The position numbers were made by a program, and so were the translations under genes. This document shows, in pieces, positions 14,875-23,253 of a DNA stretch of 42,852 nt (position 1 is its first letter; every line of letters begins with the position of its first letter). Under the pieces are notes generated by a model. That model had not been told where the DNA came from. It did not search any database and saw nothing but the letters and a program-made list of their open reading frames with translations. Location: NCBI GenBank assembly GCA_017649565.1, contig JAGCGO010000001.1:1-42852 (forward strand), read 5' to 3'. Origin of the DNA: Fibrobacter sp. (lineage in GTDB: Bacteria > Fibrobacterota > Fibrobacteria > Fibrobacterales > Fibrobacteraceae).

Positions 14875-16398
14875 CTATTTCTCGTCTAGGCCGACCCAGA
14901 TATGGCCTTCCTGCACGGATTCCACCTTCACGCGGGTGCCTGCCTCGATGATTTCGCCATGGGTCTGCACGTCAAAGAGTTTCCCGTTGATAAGGGCTTG
15001 GCCCACGGGGCGCAAGAACGTCTTGGCGATACCTTCGTCGCCTACAGAAACCTCCTGAACCGCTTCGGTGGGCGAGGCGGCGTTTTCCAGGTCTGTCTTG
15101 AGCATGGGCGTCCATCCTTCGGGCAGCAGCGGAATCAGGTACTTGCTCGCGGCGATCGGGAATACGAGCGCGATGGCTGCACAGCATAGCATATAAAGTA
15201 ATCCAAATAGCCACGGGGTCGCGTCGAATGTGGTCTCGACGGTCTCGGGGATGTATTCGGGAAGCTCCGAGGGCGAGAACGACAGTGCAAGTGCGAGGAT
15301 CATGCAGGCGATGCCCCCGATGCCGAACAGGAACGTTCCCGGCATCACGAAAATTTCCACGAGGAACAGCGCCACGCCCGCCACAAGCAGGATGGCGGGG
15401 ATGTATCCATCGAGTTGCGGTGCGAACTGCCCGAGGAATACGATTCCGATGAGGATGATGCCGATGATGCCGAACAGTCCGAATCCCGGCGTCTTGAATT
15501 CGATGTAGAGCGCTCCGAATCCGAGAATCAGGAGTATTCCCGAGATGGCGGCGATGGCGGCGGCGATGTCTTCGCCGAGCGTGGTCTCGACTTCGCTCCT
15601 GCTTTCTATAGCGAGCTTGGTTTCAAAATCTTCGCGGCTCTTGAACGTGCCCCTCGAAAAGCCGAGTTCTTCCGCTTCCTTGTCGGTCATGGTCAGGAGT
15701 TCGCCTTCCTTCACGAGGATCTTCGGGGCGCCCCAGAGTTCCTTTTCGGCCTTGTCGAGCACTTCGTACTTTTCGCCTTCGATGATGAGCACGGTGTCGC
15801 GCTGGTTCTTGGTGCCCTTGTCGAGCGTACGCTTGAGTTCGAGAATTTCAAGTTCCGGCGTCACGAACGACGAACTCAGCAGTTCGGGGTAGCCGTTCCG
15901 CTGGGCGAGGTTCCTGAACTTTGCGCGGAGCGGGGACTGGATTTTTTCTCCGACGATTTGCGGGGTGCCGTCACCGCCCTGTACGATAGGTGCGCAGTCT
16001 CCGATAGTCGTGGCCTCGAGCATGTAGAGTCGCTTGCAGGCGAGCGCGATAAGGCTTCCTGCGCTGATGGCCTTTTTCTTCACGAGGGCGATGGTCTCGG
16101 GGCCCTTGACCGCCATGATGGTGTCCACGATGTCGAACGCGGCGTCGAGGCGTCCGCCGAAGGTGTTGATCTCGAAGACGATGTAGTCGGGGTTTTCCTT
16201 GAGCGCGTCATCGATGGCGCGGGCGCAGAAATCGAACATCGAGGGTTCCACGTCGCCTTCGAGCTTGATCCAGACGGCGTGCTTCTTTGCTAGGGAGTCC
16301 GTAATGGTGGTGTCAGAGGGCGCAACTTGTGTAGAGTCGGCAAATGCGAGGGCTGCACCGATGGCCAGGAGGGTAAAAAGCCTTGCGAATATCTTCAT
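14875..16398 (-). CDS. nfeD: NfeD-family membrane serine protease, long form
   Basis: 507 residues. The signal peptide (FARLFTLLAIGAALAFA) is followed by a ClpP/crotonase-like protease domain (residues ~40-260) with FEINTFGGRLDAAFDIVD and the serine motif KKKAISAGSLIALA, where Ser112 is the likely nucleophile. About four membrane segments (~275-430) and a C-terminal OB-fold NfeD domain (~440-507: VSVGDEGIAKTFLRPVGQALINGKLFDVQTHGEIIEAGTRVKV) complete the protein. Long NfeD proteases act with flotillins at the membrane, and floA follows directly. Upstream there is no Shine-Dalgarno; TATACA (minus strand, 16407-16412) ends 8 bases before the ATG, suggesting a leaderless message. Confidence 0.93.
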   Translation of the reverse strand: MKIFARLFTLLAIGAALAFADSTQVAPSDTTITDSLAKKHAVWIKLEGDVEPSMFDFCARAIDDALKENPDYIVFEINTFGGRLDAAFDIVDTIMAVKGPETIALVKKKAISAGSLIALACKRLYMLEATTIGDCAPIVQGGDGTPQIVGEKIQSPLRAKFRNLAQRNGYPELLSSSFVTPELEILELKRTLDKGTKNQRDTVLIIEGEKYEVLDKAEKELWGAPKILVKEGELLTMTDKEAEELGFSRGTFKSREDFETKLAIESRSEVETTLGEDIAAAIAAISGILLILGFGALYIEFKTPGFGLFGIIGIILIGIVFLGQFAPQLDGYIPAILLVAGVALFLVEIFVMPGTFLFGIGGIACMILALALSFSPSELPEYIPETVETTFDATPWLFGLLYMLCCAAIALVFPIAASKYLIPLLPEGWTPMLKTDLENAASPTEAVQEVSVGDEGIAKTFLRPVGQALINGKLFDVQTHGEIIEAGTRVKVESVQEGHIWVGLDEK

Positions 16399-16406
16399 GC
16401 TATCAA

Positions 16407-16412
16407 TGTATA
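16407..16412 (-). promoter_or_regulatory. -10 box of the nfeD-floA operon (leaderless type)
   Basis: On the minus strand TATACA is followed by eight bases (TTGATAGC) and ATG 16398. There is no ribosome site between them. A weaker match to TATAAT than the other boxes of this type. Confidence 0.4.
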
Positions 16413-16535
16413 AAGTTTTTTCTTCAAAGGAATAATGCCAAAATCTTTTTGTCGAGAAAACCGGATGATTATTTTTGTTTACTTTTTAGGGCCGAAAAAC
16501 CCCAAAATGCCAAAATTTTAAAGAATTTGTAACAT

Positions 16536-16560
16536 CTTATTTACAGAATAAGACTATATT
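16536..16560 (+). promoter_or_regulatory. Promoter region of the hybrid kinase with an inverted repeat
   Basis: CTTATT (16536-16541) and AATAAG (16547-16552) form an inverted repeat with a five-base spacer, ending two bases before a TATATT -10 box (16555-16560). A regulator bound there would block the -35/-10 region. The rest of the 196-base gap is AT-rich and carries two copies of ATGCCAAAAT (16434-16443, 16507-16516). Confidence 0.4.
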
Positions 16561-16594
16561 TACCATATAGGAGTCTGCATCGAGTGAGAACTGT

Positions 16595-19500
16595 ATGAAG
16601 AGTAAAATTTTCAGTTTTAATGCTATTATAACGATCGTGTTAATCGCGTTCCTTTTTGGCGTGACTGAAATCGGCTTTTTCTACATATCCAATAGGGTGA
16701 CGGCAGACTGCTGGGAGAACCTGCACCAGATTGGCAGGAACGCGGATTCTCGTCTTGTCTTTGTCTCGCGTTCCCAGATGGGAGCTCTCATCAACATCAC
16801 GGATCTCTTTACTTCGGTGGAGACGTTTGATAATCCCGAGGTCGTGAAGTACATCCAGGAAGTCAGGGTTGGCCCGCTTCAGGCCCCTGTCCGCGTGTAC
16901 CGTCGTAACGGCTATTATATCTACGAAAAGGGGAGCGGTACCAATCCAAAGGTTGTCGGCCTGCTCAACAAGTATTTCTCTCCATCGCCCTACATTACTC
17001 CTGTCCACGAGGACGTGTTCCGGCCGGGTGTCATGGTTGCCGAACAGTTTTTCCCGATACGCCATAAGGGCGAAATCGTGGGCGTGTTGGCTGCAGTGAT
17101 TGACCTGCATGTGCTGCCTGGGTTCTTTGCCCAATCAAACGTGAACAGCAAGGGCCTCGACCTGCTGATTCTCGACCGTCGTGACAGCCTTCTCTTTGTC
17201 GACACCTTCCACAAGAAGATGTCCAAGATTTCGGATTATTCTTCCAGAAAGACCAAGAGTGGATATTCGTACGACAAGTGGCTGTCGGACGTCATGGGCA
17301 AGCGTGTTTCCGACTTCGCGTTCGTGCGCGAAAACGGCGAGGTGATTTTCCTGACGGCAATGCCTTCTTTAGTCGAGAACTGGACCATGCTTGTCGCCAT
17401 TACCGAGGATGTCGCCCTGGCGAAGGCGATGCTTGTTCGCAAGACCTTCATTATCATTTCGCTGATAGAACTTCTGGCGCTGATTCTGTACTTGTTCTGG
17501 ATGGTCCGTGACATCAAGAAGCGCCTGGAATCCGAGAACCGCGAGTATTCCGACATCCTCTCGACCTTGAGCGGCAGTTTCGACGACCTTTTCTATGTCA
17601 ACTTGAAGGACGATACCTTCATCGAGTTTGTCTCGCACAAGAAGTTCCAGAAGCTGGAGATGAAGGCCAGCAGGGAAAACTTCTTCGAATGGTCCAAGGC
17701 GAAGATCCAGGAGTATTGCTATTTCGAGGACCAGGAACTTGTCCTGGACTTCCTGACCAAGTCGCGTTTTGCGGATGGCTTGAATCCGGGTGATTCGCTT
17801 TCTGTGGAATTTAGGCTGGATGACCAGCACGGCAAGAGCCGCTATTACAGGATGAGGGCGCACAAGGCGGTCAGCGCTTTCGACCATGTGATCTTTACTA
17901 TCGAGAATGTGGACGAGGAAATCCGCAGGTCCGACATGCAACGTCAGGACCTGGAACGCCGTAACCGCATGATTGCTTCGCTTGCCGCTGACTTTGACTG
18001 CGTGCAGTATGTCGAGGTGCAGGATACGAAATTCGACGACGTTGCTGAAACGTACCGCGAAAGCGAAAGCCTTTCCCGCATCATCCCCGGCTGGGCTGCC
18101 GAAAAGAGCTTCATGGTCAAGATGGACCTCCTGCTCACTTATTTTGTCTGTGATAACGACCGTGAGACTTTCCTGGCGCAGACTCGCCGTGAGGTCATCC
18201 TGGCAAATCTCAAAAAGCAGTCTACGTACTACGTGAACTTCAAGGCCGTCATGAATGGCAAGGAACTCTTCTACCAGCTCAAGTTCATCGCCGACAGGGT
18301 GGGGACCGAGAAGGTGAAGGGCTTCGTCATTGGCTTGCACAGTGTGGATGAGGAAATCAGGCAGCAGCTTGAAATCCAGGAAAAGCTGAAACGCAACCTG
18401 GAAATCATCGACATCCTCTCCGAAGACTACACTGCCCTGTACTACATGAATTTCAAGACGCTCAAGACGGGCGTGCTTTCTCTGGACGACGACAACCACT
18501 CCGAGATCCGCGACTTTATTTCGCAGAACGGAGACCTGATGGATACCTTCAAGCAGTTTGTCGCCGAACTGGTGCATCCTGACGATCGCAGCCTGCTTGA
18601 ACCTTACAAGGACATGGATTACGTTCGTGAAAGCCTTGCTCACCAGAAGCGTATCAATGTCGACTTTAGGCGCAACTATTCCGGCGTTTACATGTACACG
18701 CGAATGACGATTGCGAAGGCCGAGGCTGTGGACGAAGAGCCGGAATTGGTGGCTGTCGGCTTTATCGAAATCGACGAACAGTACAGGGCCGAAGCGGAAC
18801 GCCAGGAGAACATCCGCCGCATCATGACCCTTTCCGACGAGTTCGAATCCATTTACGACGTGAACATCGACAACGGAACCTACAGGGTATCGACGAAGAG
18901 CGGGCCGCATTCCGAAGAGATCAAGGGCTACCAGGCCATGAATGCGGACTTCTTCCAGTTGAACGCCAACAGCATCCCGAAGGTTATTTATGAGGACGAC
19001 CGCGAGATGATGAGCACGAGCATGACGAAACAGTACATGCTCGACCGTCTCGAAAAGGAAATGTCGTATTTCATCGATTACCGCAGTGTCATCGACGAAA
19101 AGATCCTCTGGTACCGCATGAAGGTGACGCGCTCGGGCAACTGGATGAACGAACGCCGCATGCTCGTGGGCGTGTTCAACAACGACGAGAACCACCGCAA
19201 GGAAAAGGCGCAGCAGGAAGCTTTGGAACAGGCGCTACAGATGGCCAAGTCGGCATCCCGCGCAAAGACGACCTTCCTCAACAACATGAGCCACGACATC
19301 CGTACCCCGATGAACGCCATCATCGGCTACACGAGGCTTGCCAAGGCGCATATGGACAACAGGGACCAGATCAAGGATTACCTGGGCAAGATCGCTCAGT
19401 CCTCCGACCATCTGCTGTCCCTCATAAACGATGTGCTGGACATGAGCCGTATCGAGTCGGGCAAGATGAACCTGAACGAGAAGGCGGAGAACCTCTCCAG

Positions 19501-20797
19501 CATCATCCACATGCTCAAGGATATCGTCCAGGCGGACATCCGTTCGAGAAGGATCGAGTTCTTCGTGGATTCTGCCGACGTGAACGACGAAGAAGTTGTT
19601 TGCGACAAGCTGCGCCTGAACCAGGTCCTGCTCAACGTGCTTTCCAATGCCATCAAGTACACGCCGGCGGGCGGTACCGTCTCGATGCGTATCATGCAGC
19701 TCGGCGTAACGGATTCCGGCTATGGCAAGTACGAGTTCCGCGTTAAGGATACTGGCATTGGCATGAACGCCGAGTTCCTGAAGACTATCTACGATCCGTT
19801 TACCCGCGTGACATCGACGACCGTTTCCGGAATCCAGGGAACGGGCCTCGGCATGGCCATCACCAAGAACATCGTGACCATGATGGGGGGCGACATCCAG
19901 ATCCAGAGCAAGGAGAATGTCGGTACGGAAGTTGTTATCACCTTCGACTTCAAGCTGGGCAAGCGCCACACGGGACCGCAGCGTATTCCCGAAGTGGATG
20001 GCATGCGGTGCCTGGTCGTGGACGACGATACCAACGCCTGCCGCAGCATTGTCAAGATGCTCAAGGATATCGGCATGCACTCGGAATGGTGCTCCAGCGG
20101 CAAGGAGGCCGTCATCAGGACGGAAGACTCGTTCCAGGACAACGACCTGTTCGGGATGTTCCTTATCGACTGGCTGATGCCGGATGTGAACGGTATCGAG
20201 GTGGCCCGTCGTATCCGCAGGATGGTGGGCGAGGATGTGCCTATCCTTATCCTCACGGCCTACGACTGGTCCGATATCGAGGAAGAAGCCAAGAATGCCG
20301 GCGTATCGGGCTTCGTGAGCAAGCCGCTGTTCTTCTCCGACCTGCGCAAGATTGTATCGACCTATTGCTGCCCGCACGACGAAGTCCCTGTGAAGCAGGA
20401 ACCCGAAGTCAGCTTTGTGGGCAAGTCTGTCCTCCTGGTCGAAGACAACGAGCTGAACTGCGAAATCTCGAGGGAAGTGCTCGAGGATCTCGGCATCAAC
20501 GTGTACATGGCCGAAGACGGCTCGGTGGCCCTGAACATGATGAAAAAGGCGAAACGCGGCGACTACGACCTGATCCTGATGGATATCCAGATGCCTATCA
20601 TGGATGGTTACGAGGCGACCCGCAGAATCCGTGCGTTGCCGGACAAGAAGATTGCCGAAACGCCGATTATCGCCATGACGGCGAACGCATTTGCCGAGGA
20701 TTGCCAGGCGGCTCTGGACGCGGGCATGAACGAGCACGTGACAAAGCCGGTCGACTTCGACAAGCTCAAGGTAATTCTTGCCAAGTTCCTGACCTAG
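16595..20797 (+). CDS. Hybrid sensor histidine kinase with four PAS-like units and two receiver domains
   Basis: 1400 residues. Membrane segments at ~3-29 and ~283-303 enclose an extracytoplasmic sensor domain of about 250 residues. Then come four similar cytoplasmic units, each opening like ILSxLSxxFDxLFYVNL and closing with a phrase like VxEEIRR (residues ~320-890); I read them as tandem PAS-like domains. The kinase core has NNMSHDIRTPMNAIIG (phospho-acceptor His900), NQVLLNVLSNAIKYTP, DTGIGM and GTGLGMAI. Two receiver domains follow: RCLVVDDDT...FLIDWLMPD (Asp1192) and VLLVEDNE...LILMDIQMPIMDGYEA (Asp1330), both with the conserved Lys near the end. There is no HPt or output domain in the protein, so signal must pass to a partner encoded elsewhere. 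Its stop codon overlaps that of mqnE. Confidence 0.93.
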   Translation: MKSKIFSFNAIITIVLIAFLFGVTEIGFFYISNRVTADCWENLHQIGRNADSRLVFVSRSQMGALINITDLFTSVETFDNPEVVKYIQEVRVGPLQAPVRVYRRNGYYIYEKGSGTNPKVVGLLNKYFSPSPYITPVHEDVFRPGVMVAEQFFPIRHKGEIVGVLAAVIDLHVLPGFFAQSNVNSKGLDLLILDRRDSLLFVDTFHKKMSKISDYSSRKTKSGYSYDKWLSDVMGKRVSDFAFVRENGEVIFLTAMPSLVENWTMLVAITEDVALAKAMLVRKTFIIISLIELLALILYLFWMVRDIKKRLESENREYSDILSTLSGSFDDLFYVNLKDDTFIEFVSHKKFQKLEMKASRENFFEWSKAKIQEYCYFEDQELVLDFLTKSRFADGLNPGDSLSVEFRLDDQHGKSRYYRMRAHKAVSAFDHVIFTIENVDEEIRRSDMQRQDLERRNRMIASLAADFDCVQYVEVQDTKFDDVAETYRESESLSRIIPGWAAEKSFMVKMDLLLTYFVCDNDRETFLAQTRREVILANLKKQSTYYVNFKAVMNGKELFYQLKFIADRVGTEKVKGFVIGLHSVDEEIRQQLEIQEKLKRNLEIIDILSEDYTALYYMNFKTLKTGVLSLDDDNHSEIRDFISQNGDLMDTFKQFVAELVHPDDRSLLEPYKDMDYVRESLAHQKRINVDFRRNYSGVYMYTRMTIAKAEAVDEEPELVAVGFIEIDEQYRAEAERQENIRRIMTLSDEFESIYDVNIDNGTYRVSTKSGPHSEEIKGYQAMNADFFQLNANSIPKVIYEDDREMMSTSMTKQYMLDRLEKEMSYFIDYRSVIDEKILWYRMKVTRSGNWMNERRMLVGVFNNDENHRKEKAQQEALEQALQMAKSASRAKTTFLNNMSHDIRTPMNAIIGYTRLAKAHMDNRDQIKDYLGKIAQSSDHLLSLINDVLDMSRIESGKMNLNEKAENLSSIIHMLKDIVQADIRSRRIEFFVDSADVNDEEVVCDKLRLNQVLLNVLSNAIKYTPAGGTVSMRIMQLGVTDSGYGKYEFRVKDTGIGMNAEFLKTIYDPFTRVTSTTVSGIQGTGLGMAITKNIVTMMGGDIQIQSKENVGTEVVITFDFKLGKRHTGPQRIPEVDGMRCLVVDDDTNACRSIVKMLKDIGMHSEWCSSGKEAVIRTEDSFQDNDLFGMFLIDWLMPDVNGIEVARRIRRMVGEDVPILILTAYDWSDIEEEAKNAGVSGFVSKPLFFSDLRKIVSTYCCPHDEVPVKQEPEVSFVGKSVLLVEDNELNCEISREVLEDLGINVYMAEDGSVALNMMKKAKRGDYDLILMDIQMPIMDGYEATRRIRALPDKKIAETPIIAMTANAFAEDCQAALDAGMNEHVTKPVDFDKLKVILAKFLT

Positions 20798-21831
20798 TAG
20801 GTCTCGTACTTGGCGTCTCTTTCGACGGGAATGAGTCCTTCGTTCTCGATGAGTTCGCGCATCCTGCTCGGGCTCATGCCGACAGGTGCTGTCGCGCCCG
20901 CTGCGTGCGTAATCTTCTCTTCTATGATGGTCCCGTCCAGGTCGGAGGCTCCCGCATGGAGCGCCTTCATGGCCGTTTCTATGCCCATCTGGATCCAGTA
21001 CGCCTTGATATGGGGGATATTGTCGAGGAAGAGCCTTGCGACCGCTACCGTGCGCAGGATGTCCTCTTCGCTCGTGATGTGCGGGACAATCTTGTGCAGG
21101 GCGTTGTGCTCCGGATGGTAGACCAGCGGGATAAACGCGAAGAAGCCGGGGGCCTCGTCCTGCAGGTCGCGCAGCATGCGCATGTGGGCGATTCTGTCTT
21201 CGGGCTTTTCGATATGCCCGAACAGCATTGTGGCGTTCGTGGGGATGCCCAGCTTGTGGGCCGCCCGGTGGACGGCGAGCCATTCCTCCCCGGTTTCCTT
21301 GCTCGGGCAGATTTGGTCCCTCACGCTCTGTACGAGAATTTCGGCACCGCCTCCGGGGAGGGTGTCGAGACCCGCATCCTTGAGGGTTGCCATGATTTGT
21401 TCGGGGCTTTGCCCTGAAATTTTTGCAAAATGGCAGATTTCGACCGCCGTGAAGGCCTTCAGGTTCACTGCGGGGAATTCCTTGCGCAGCTTGCGGAGCA
21501 TCTCGATGTAGTAATCGAAGGGATGGTCGGGGTGCAGCCCGCCGACAATGTGCAGCTCCCTTGCGCCGCCCGCGATGGCCTCTGCCGCCTTGCCGCGGAT
21601 GGTATCGTAGTCCCAGTCGTAGGCGGTCGGGCTGTCCTTCTTGATTTTCGAGAAGGCGCAGAACCGGCAGTGCAGTACGCAAACGTTCGTATAGTTGATC
21701 TGGCGGTTGTTCACCCAGTACACGGATTTCCCGTGGCGCGCTTCCTTTTCGGCGTTGGCGAGCTTGCAGAGCTCGTCGAGGGGGGTATTCAGGAAAAGGT
21801 CGAGGGCTTGGGATTCGGTAAGGCGGTTCAT
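20794..21831 (-). CDS. mqnE: Aminodeoxyfutalosine synthase (radical SAM)
   Basis: 345 residues from ATG 21831; a TTG two codons upstream is less likely. The radical-SAM cluster motif is CVLHCRFCAF (Cys51, Cys55, Cys58). Further family phrases are GGLHPDHPFDYY, LPGGGAEI, CPSKETGEEWLAVHRAAHKLGIPTNATM (shared by MqnE), FIPLVYHPEHN, LDNIPHIKAYW and the C-terminal HAAGATAPVGMSPSRMRELI. MqnE joins SAM-derived radical chemistry to 3-(1-carboxyvinyl)oxybenzoate to make aminodeoxyfutalosine in the futalosine route to menaquinone. MqnC is the closest alternative. No Shine-Dalgarno precedes the start. The gene is convergent with the hybrid kinase: the two stop codons share the palindrome CTAG (20794-20797). 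Confidence 0.88.
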   Translation of the reverse strand: MNRLTESQALDLFLNTPLDELCKLANAEKEARHGKSVYWVNNRQINYTNVCVLHCRFCAFSKIKKDSPTAYDWDYDTIRGKAAEAIAGGARELHIVGGLHPDHPFDYYIEMLRKLRKEFPAVNLKAFTAVEICHFAKISGQSPEQIMATLKDAGLDTLPGGGAEILVQSVRDQICPSKETGEEWLAVHRAAHKLGIPTNATMLFGHIEKPEDRIAHMRMLRDLQDEAPGFFAFIPLVYHPEHNALHKIVPHITSEEDILRTVAVARLFLDNIPHIKAYWIQMGIETAMKALHAGASDLDGTIIEEKITHAAGATAPVGMSPSRMRELIENEGLIPVERDAKYETY

Positions 21832-21863
21832 GGGCAAAATTTATTAATTTAAAGCACGTAAAG

Positions 21864-21889
21864 CAAAAAGGCCCGGAATCATCCGGACC
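21864..21889 (-). terminator. Terminator after the initiator tRNA
   Basis: On the minus strand GGTCCGGA pairs with TTCCGGGCC (one wobble), followed by five T (plus-strand A 21865-21869). It separates the tRNA from mqnE and also has a T run for the plus strand. Confidence 0.75.
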
Positions 21890-21898
21890 TTTTTGTAG

Positions 21899-21972
<74 letters not shown>

Positions 21973-21986
21973 TCGAGGTAGACCCA

Positions 21987-22015
21987 TATATAGAAAAAAA
22001 GCCCCGTTTTGGCAA
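21987..22015 (-). promoter_or_regulatory. Promoter of the initiator tRNA
   Basis: Minus strand: TTGCCA (22010-22015), 17 bases, TATATA (21987-21992), 14 bases before the tRNA. The -35 box lies in the loop of the terminator hairpin at 21994-22023. Confidence 0.65.
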
Positions 22016-22023
22016 GGCTTTTT
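21994..22023 (-). terminator. Terminator downstream of the PgsA-like gene
   Basis: Minus strand: AAAAAGCC (22016-22023) pairs with GGCTTTTT (21996-22003), giving a 12-base loop and a T run. It is superimposed on the tRNA promoter. Confidence 0.65.
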
Positions 22024-22041
22024 GTTCAATTGTAAAAAAAA

Positions 22042-22070
22042 TATGCCTAAATTTGCGTAATTTAAGCATA
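22042..22070. repeat. Imperfect inverted repeat between the PgsA-like gene and the tRNA
   Basis: TATGCCTAAATT (22042-22053) and AATTTAAGCATA (22059-22070) are complementary except for one pair, with spacer TGCGT. No T tract follows; role unknown. A second small hairpin, CGGCG-N5-CGCCG (22084-22098), ends at the stop codon of the PgsA-like gene. Confidence 0.5.
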
Positions 22071-22098
22071 TTGTAAGGTTCGCCGGCGTATGTCGCCG

Positions 22099-23253
22099 TT
22101 AAACGAATTTCTTCAGGATGTGCTTGCTGGCGACAAAGTAATCGATGCCGCTGATGATCGTGATGGCCATGATGGATGCCATGACGGCGGTGGGGAAGAT
22201 GCTCCAGAATTCCTGGTAGTTGGGGATGACATGGGCCATCGGGTCCAGTGCCCCGACGAGGATGGCGATGATGCCGACTCCCTGCAGGGCGGTTTTCCAC
22301 TTGCCGCTCCGTCGGGCGGGCATCACAAGGCCTTCGCTTGCGGCGAGCGTCCTCAGAGTCTCCACGCTGGATTCGCGGAAGTAGATGAGGGCGACCATCC
22401 ATACGGGTGCATAACCTGTTGCGATGAAGCACATGAAGATGGTCATGTTGGAAATCTTGTCGCTGAACGGGTCGAGGTACTTGCCCAGCGTGCTCACTTC
22501 GCCCATGGCGCGGGCGAGTTTTCCGTCCAGGAAGTCGGTCAGCATGAACCCGAGCACCATGATCAGGGCAAGGCTCTTGAAAACGAGGCTGTTGTTGCTG
22601 TAGTCCAGGTCGTTGTCGTAGAAGAATACCCACAGGAAAAACGGCGTGAGAACGATGCGGCTCATGGTGAGCTGGCTTGCGATGGAGAGCGGCTTGCGGT
22701 GTGCCGGATCGCGGTAGTACCAGTAGGCATACGCGACGGTGGAGGCTATCATCAGCAGGATGGATGCCACCATGCAAATTTGCTTGTAATCCTCGAGATT
22801 GAGCAGGTACACGCCCATCGTGATGGTGACGGCGATGTTTGCGAACTTGCTCCAGCGGCGCTTCCGCGGCAGTGACTTGCCTTCGCGCAGGACACCGAGG
22901 TTGAAAAGGTTGTTCGCAATGAGGCGTGCGAGCAGGAACGCGCATCCGACGCCGAGTAACTTTTCCGTGTTCTCCTGCAGGATGAGTTCGCGGATGAAGA
23001 TGCTTGTCATGACGCTGAACTGCAGGAGCCCGTCGATAAAGTTCAGCCAAAGTCTATAGTAGGGTTTCTCGATTTCCTGGGAACGGAGCTGGAACAGGGT
23101 TACCCAGCCCATGACGAGTGCTATACCGACGAAGGCCGTGGCCGTCTTGGCCATGCCCATCCATATGAACACAATCACGCACACGAAAACGATTGCTCTG
23201 AGAATGCTCCATATCCTGCTGCGGAGCCTTACGCCAGATGCCTTATTCGTCAC
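22099..23253 (-). CDS. CDP-alcohol phosphatidyltransferase, PgsA-like, with a membrane N-terminal extension
   Basis: 384 residues, about twice the length of an ordinary PgsA. The complete catalytic motif is present: D240-x2-D243-G-x2-A-R-x8-G257-x3-D261-x3-D265 (TDFLDGKLARAM ... LGKYLDPFSDK). Such enzymes exchange CMP of CDP-diacylglycerol for an alcohol; phosphatidylglycerophosphate synthesis is the likeliest role because the region around the motif is PgsA-like. Residues ~20-190 add roughly five more membrane segments of unknown function. The start is GTG 23253, overlapping the recN stop as GTGA, so translation is coupled to recN. A TTG or ATG further inside would lose the overlap. Confidence 0.87.
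   Translation of the reverse strand: MTNKASGVRLRSRIWSILRAIVFVCVIVFIWMGMAKTATAFVGIALVMGWVTLFQLRSQEIEKPYYRLWLNFIDGLLQFSVMTSIFIRELILQENTEKLLGVGCAFLLARLIANNLFNLGVLREGKSLPRKRRWSKFANIAVTITMGVYLLNLEDYKQICMVASILLMIASTVAYAYWYYRDPAHRKPLSIASQLTMSRIVLTPFFLWVFFYDNDLDYSNNSLVFKSLALIMVLGFMLTDFLDGKLARAMGEVSTLGKYLDPFSDKISNMTIFMCFIATGYAPVWMVALIYFRESSVETLRTLAASEGLVMPARRSGKWKTALQGVGIIAILVGALDPMAHVIPNYQEFWSIFPTAVMASIMAITIISGIDYFVASKHILKKFV

Noticed and set aside
17369..21682. Two very long minus-strand frames (about 608 and 815 codons) across the kinase
   Set aside because: Antisense to a clearly identified sensor kinase and partly to mqnE in another frame; composition is His/Asp/Val-rich in the way of shadow frames.
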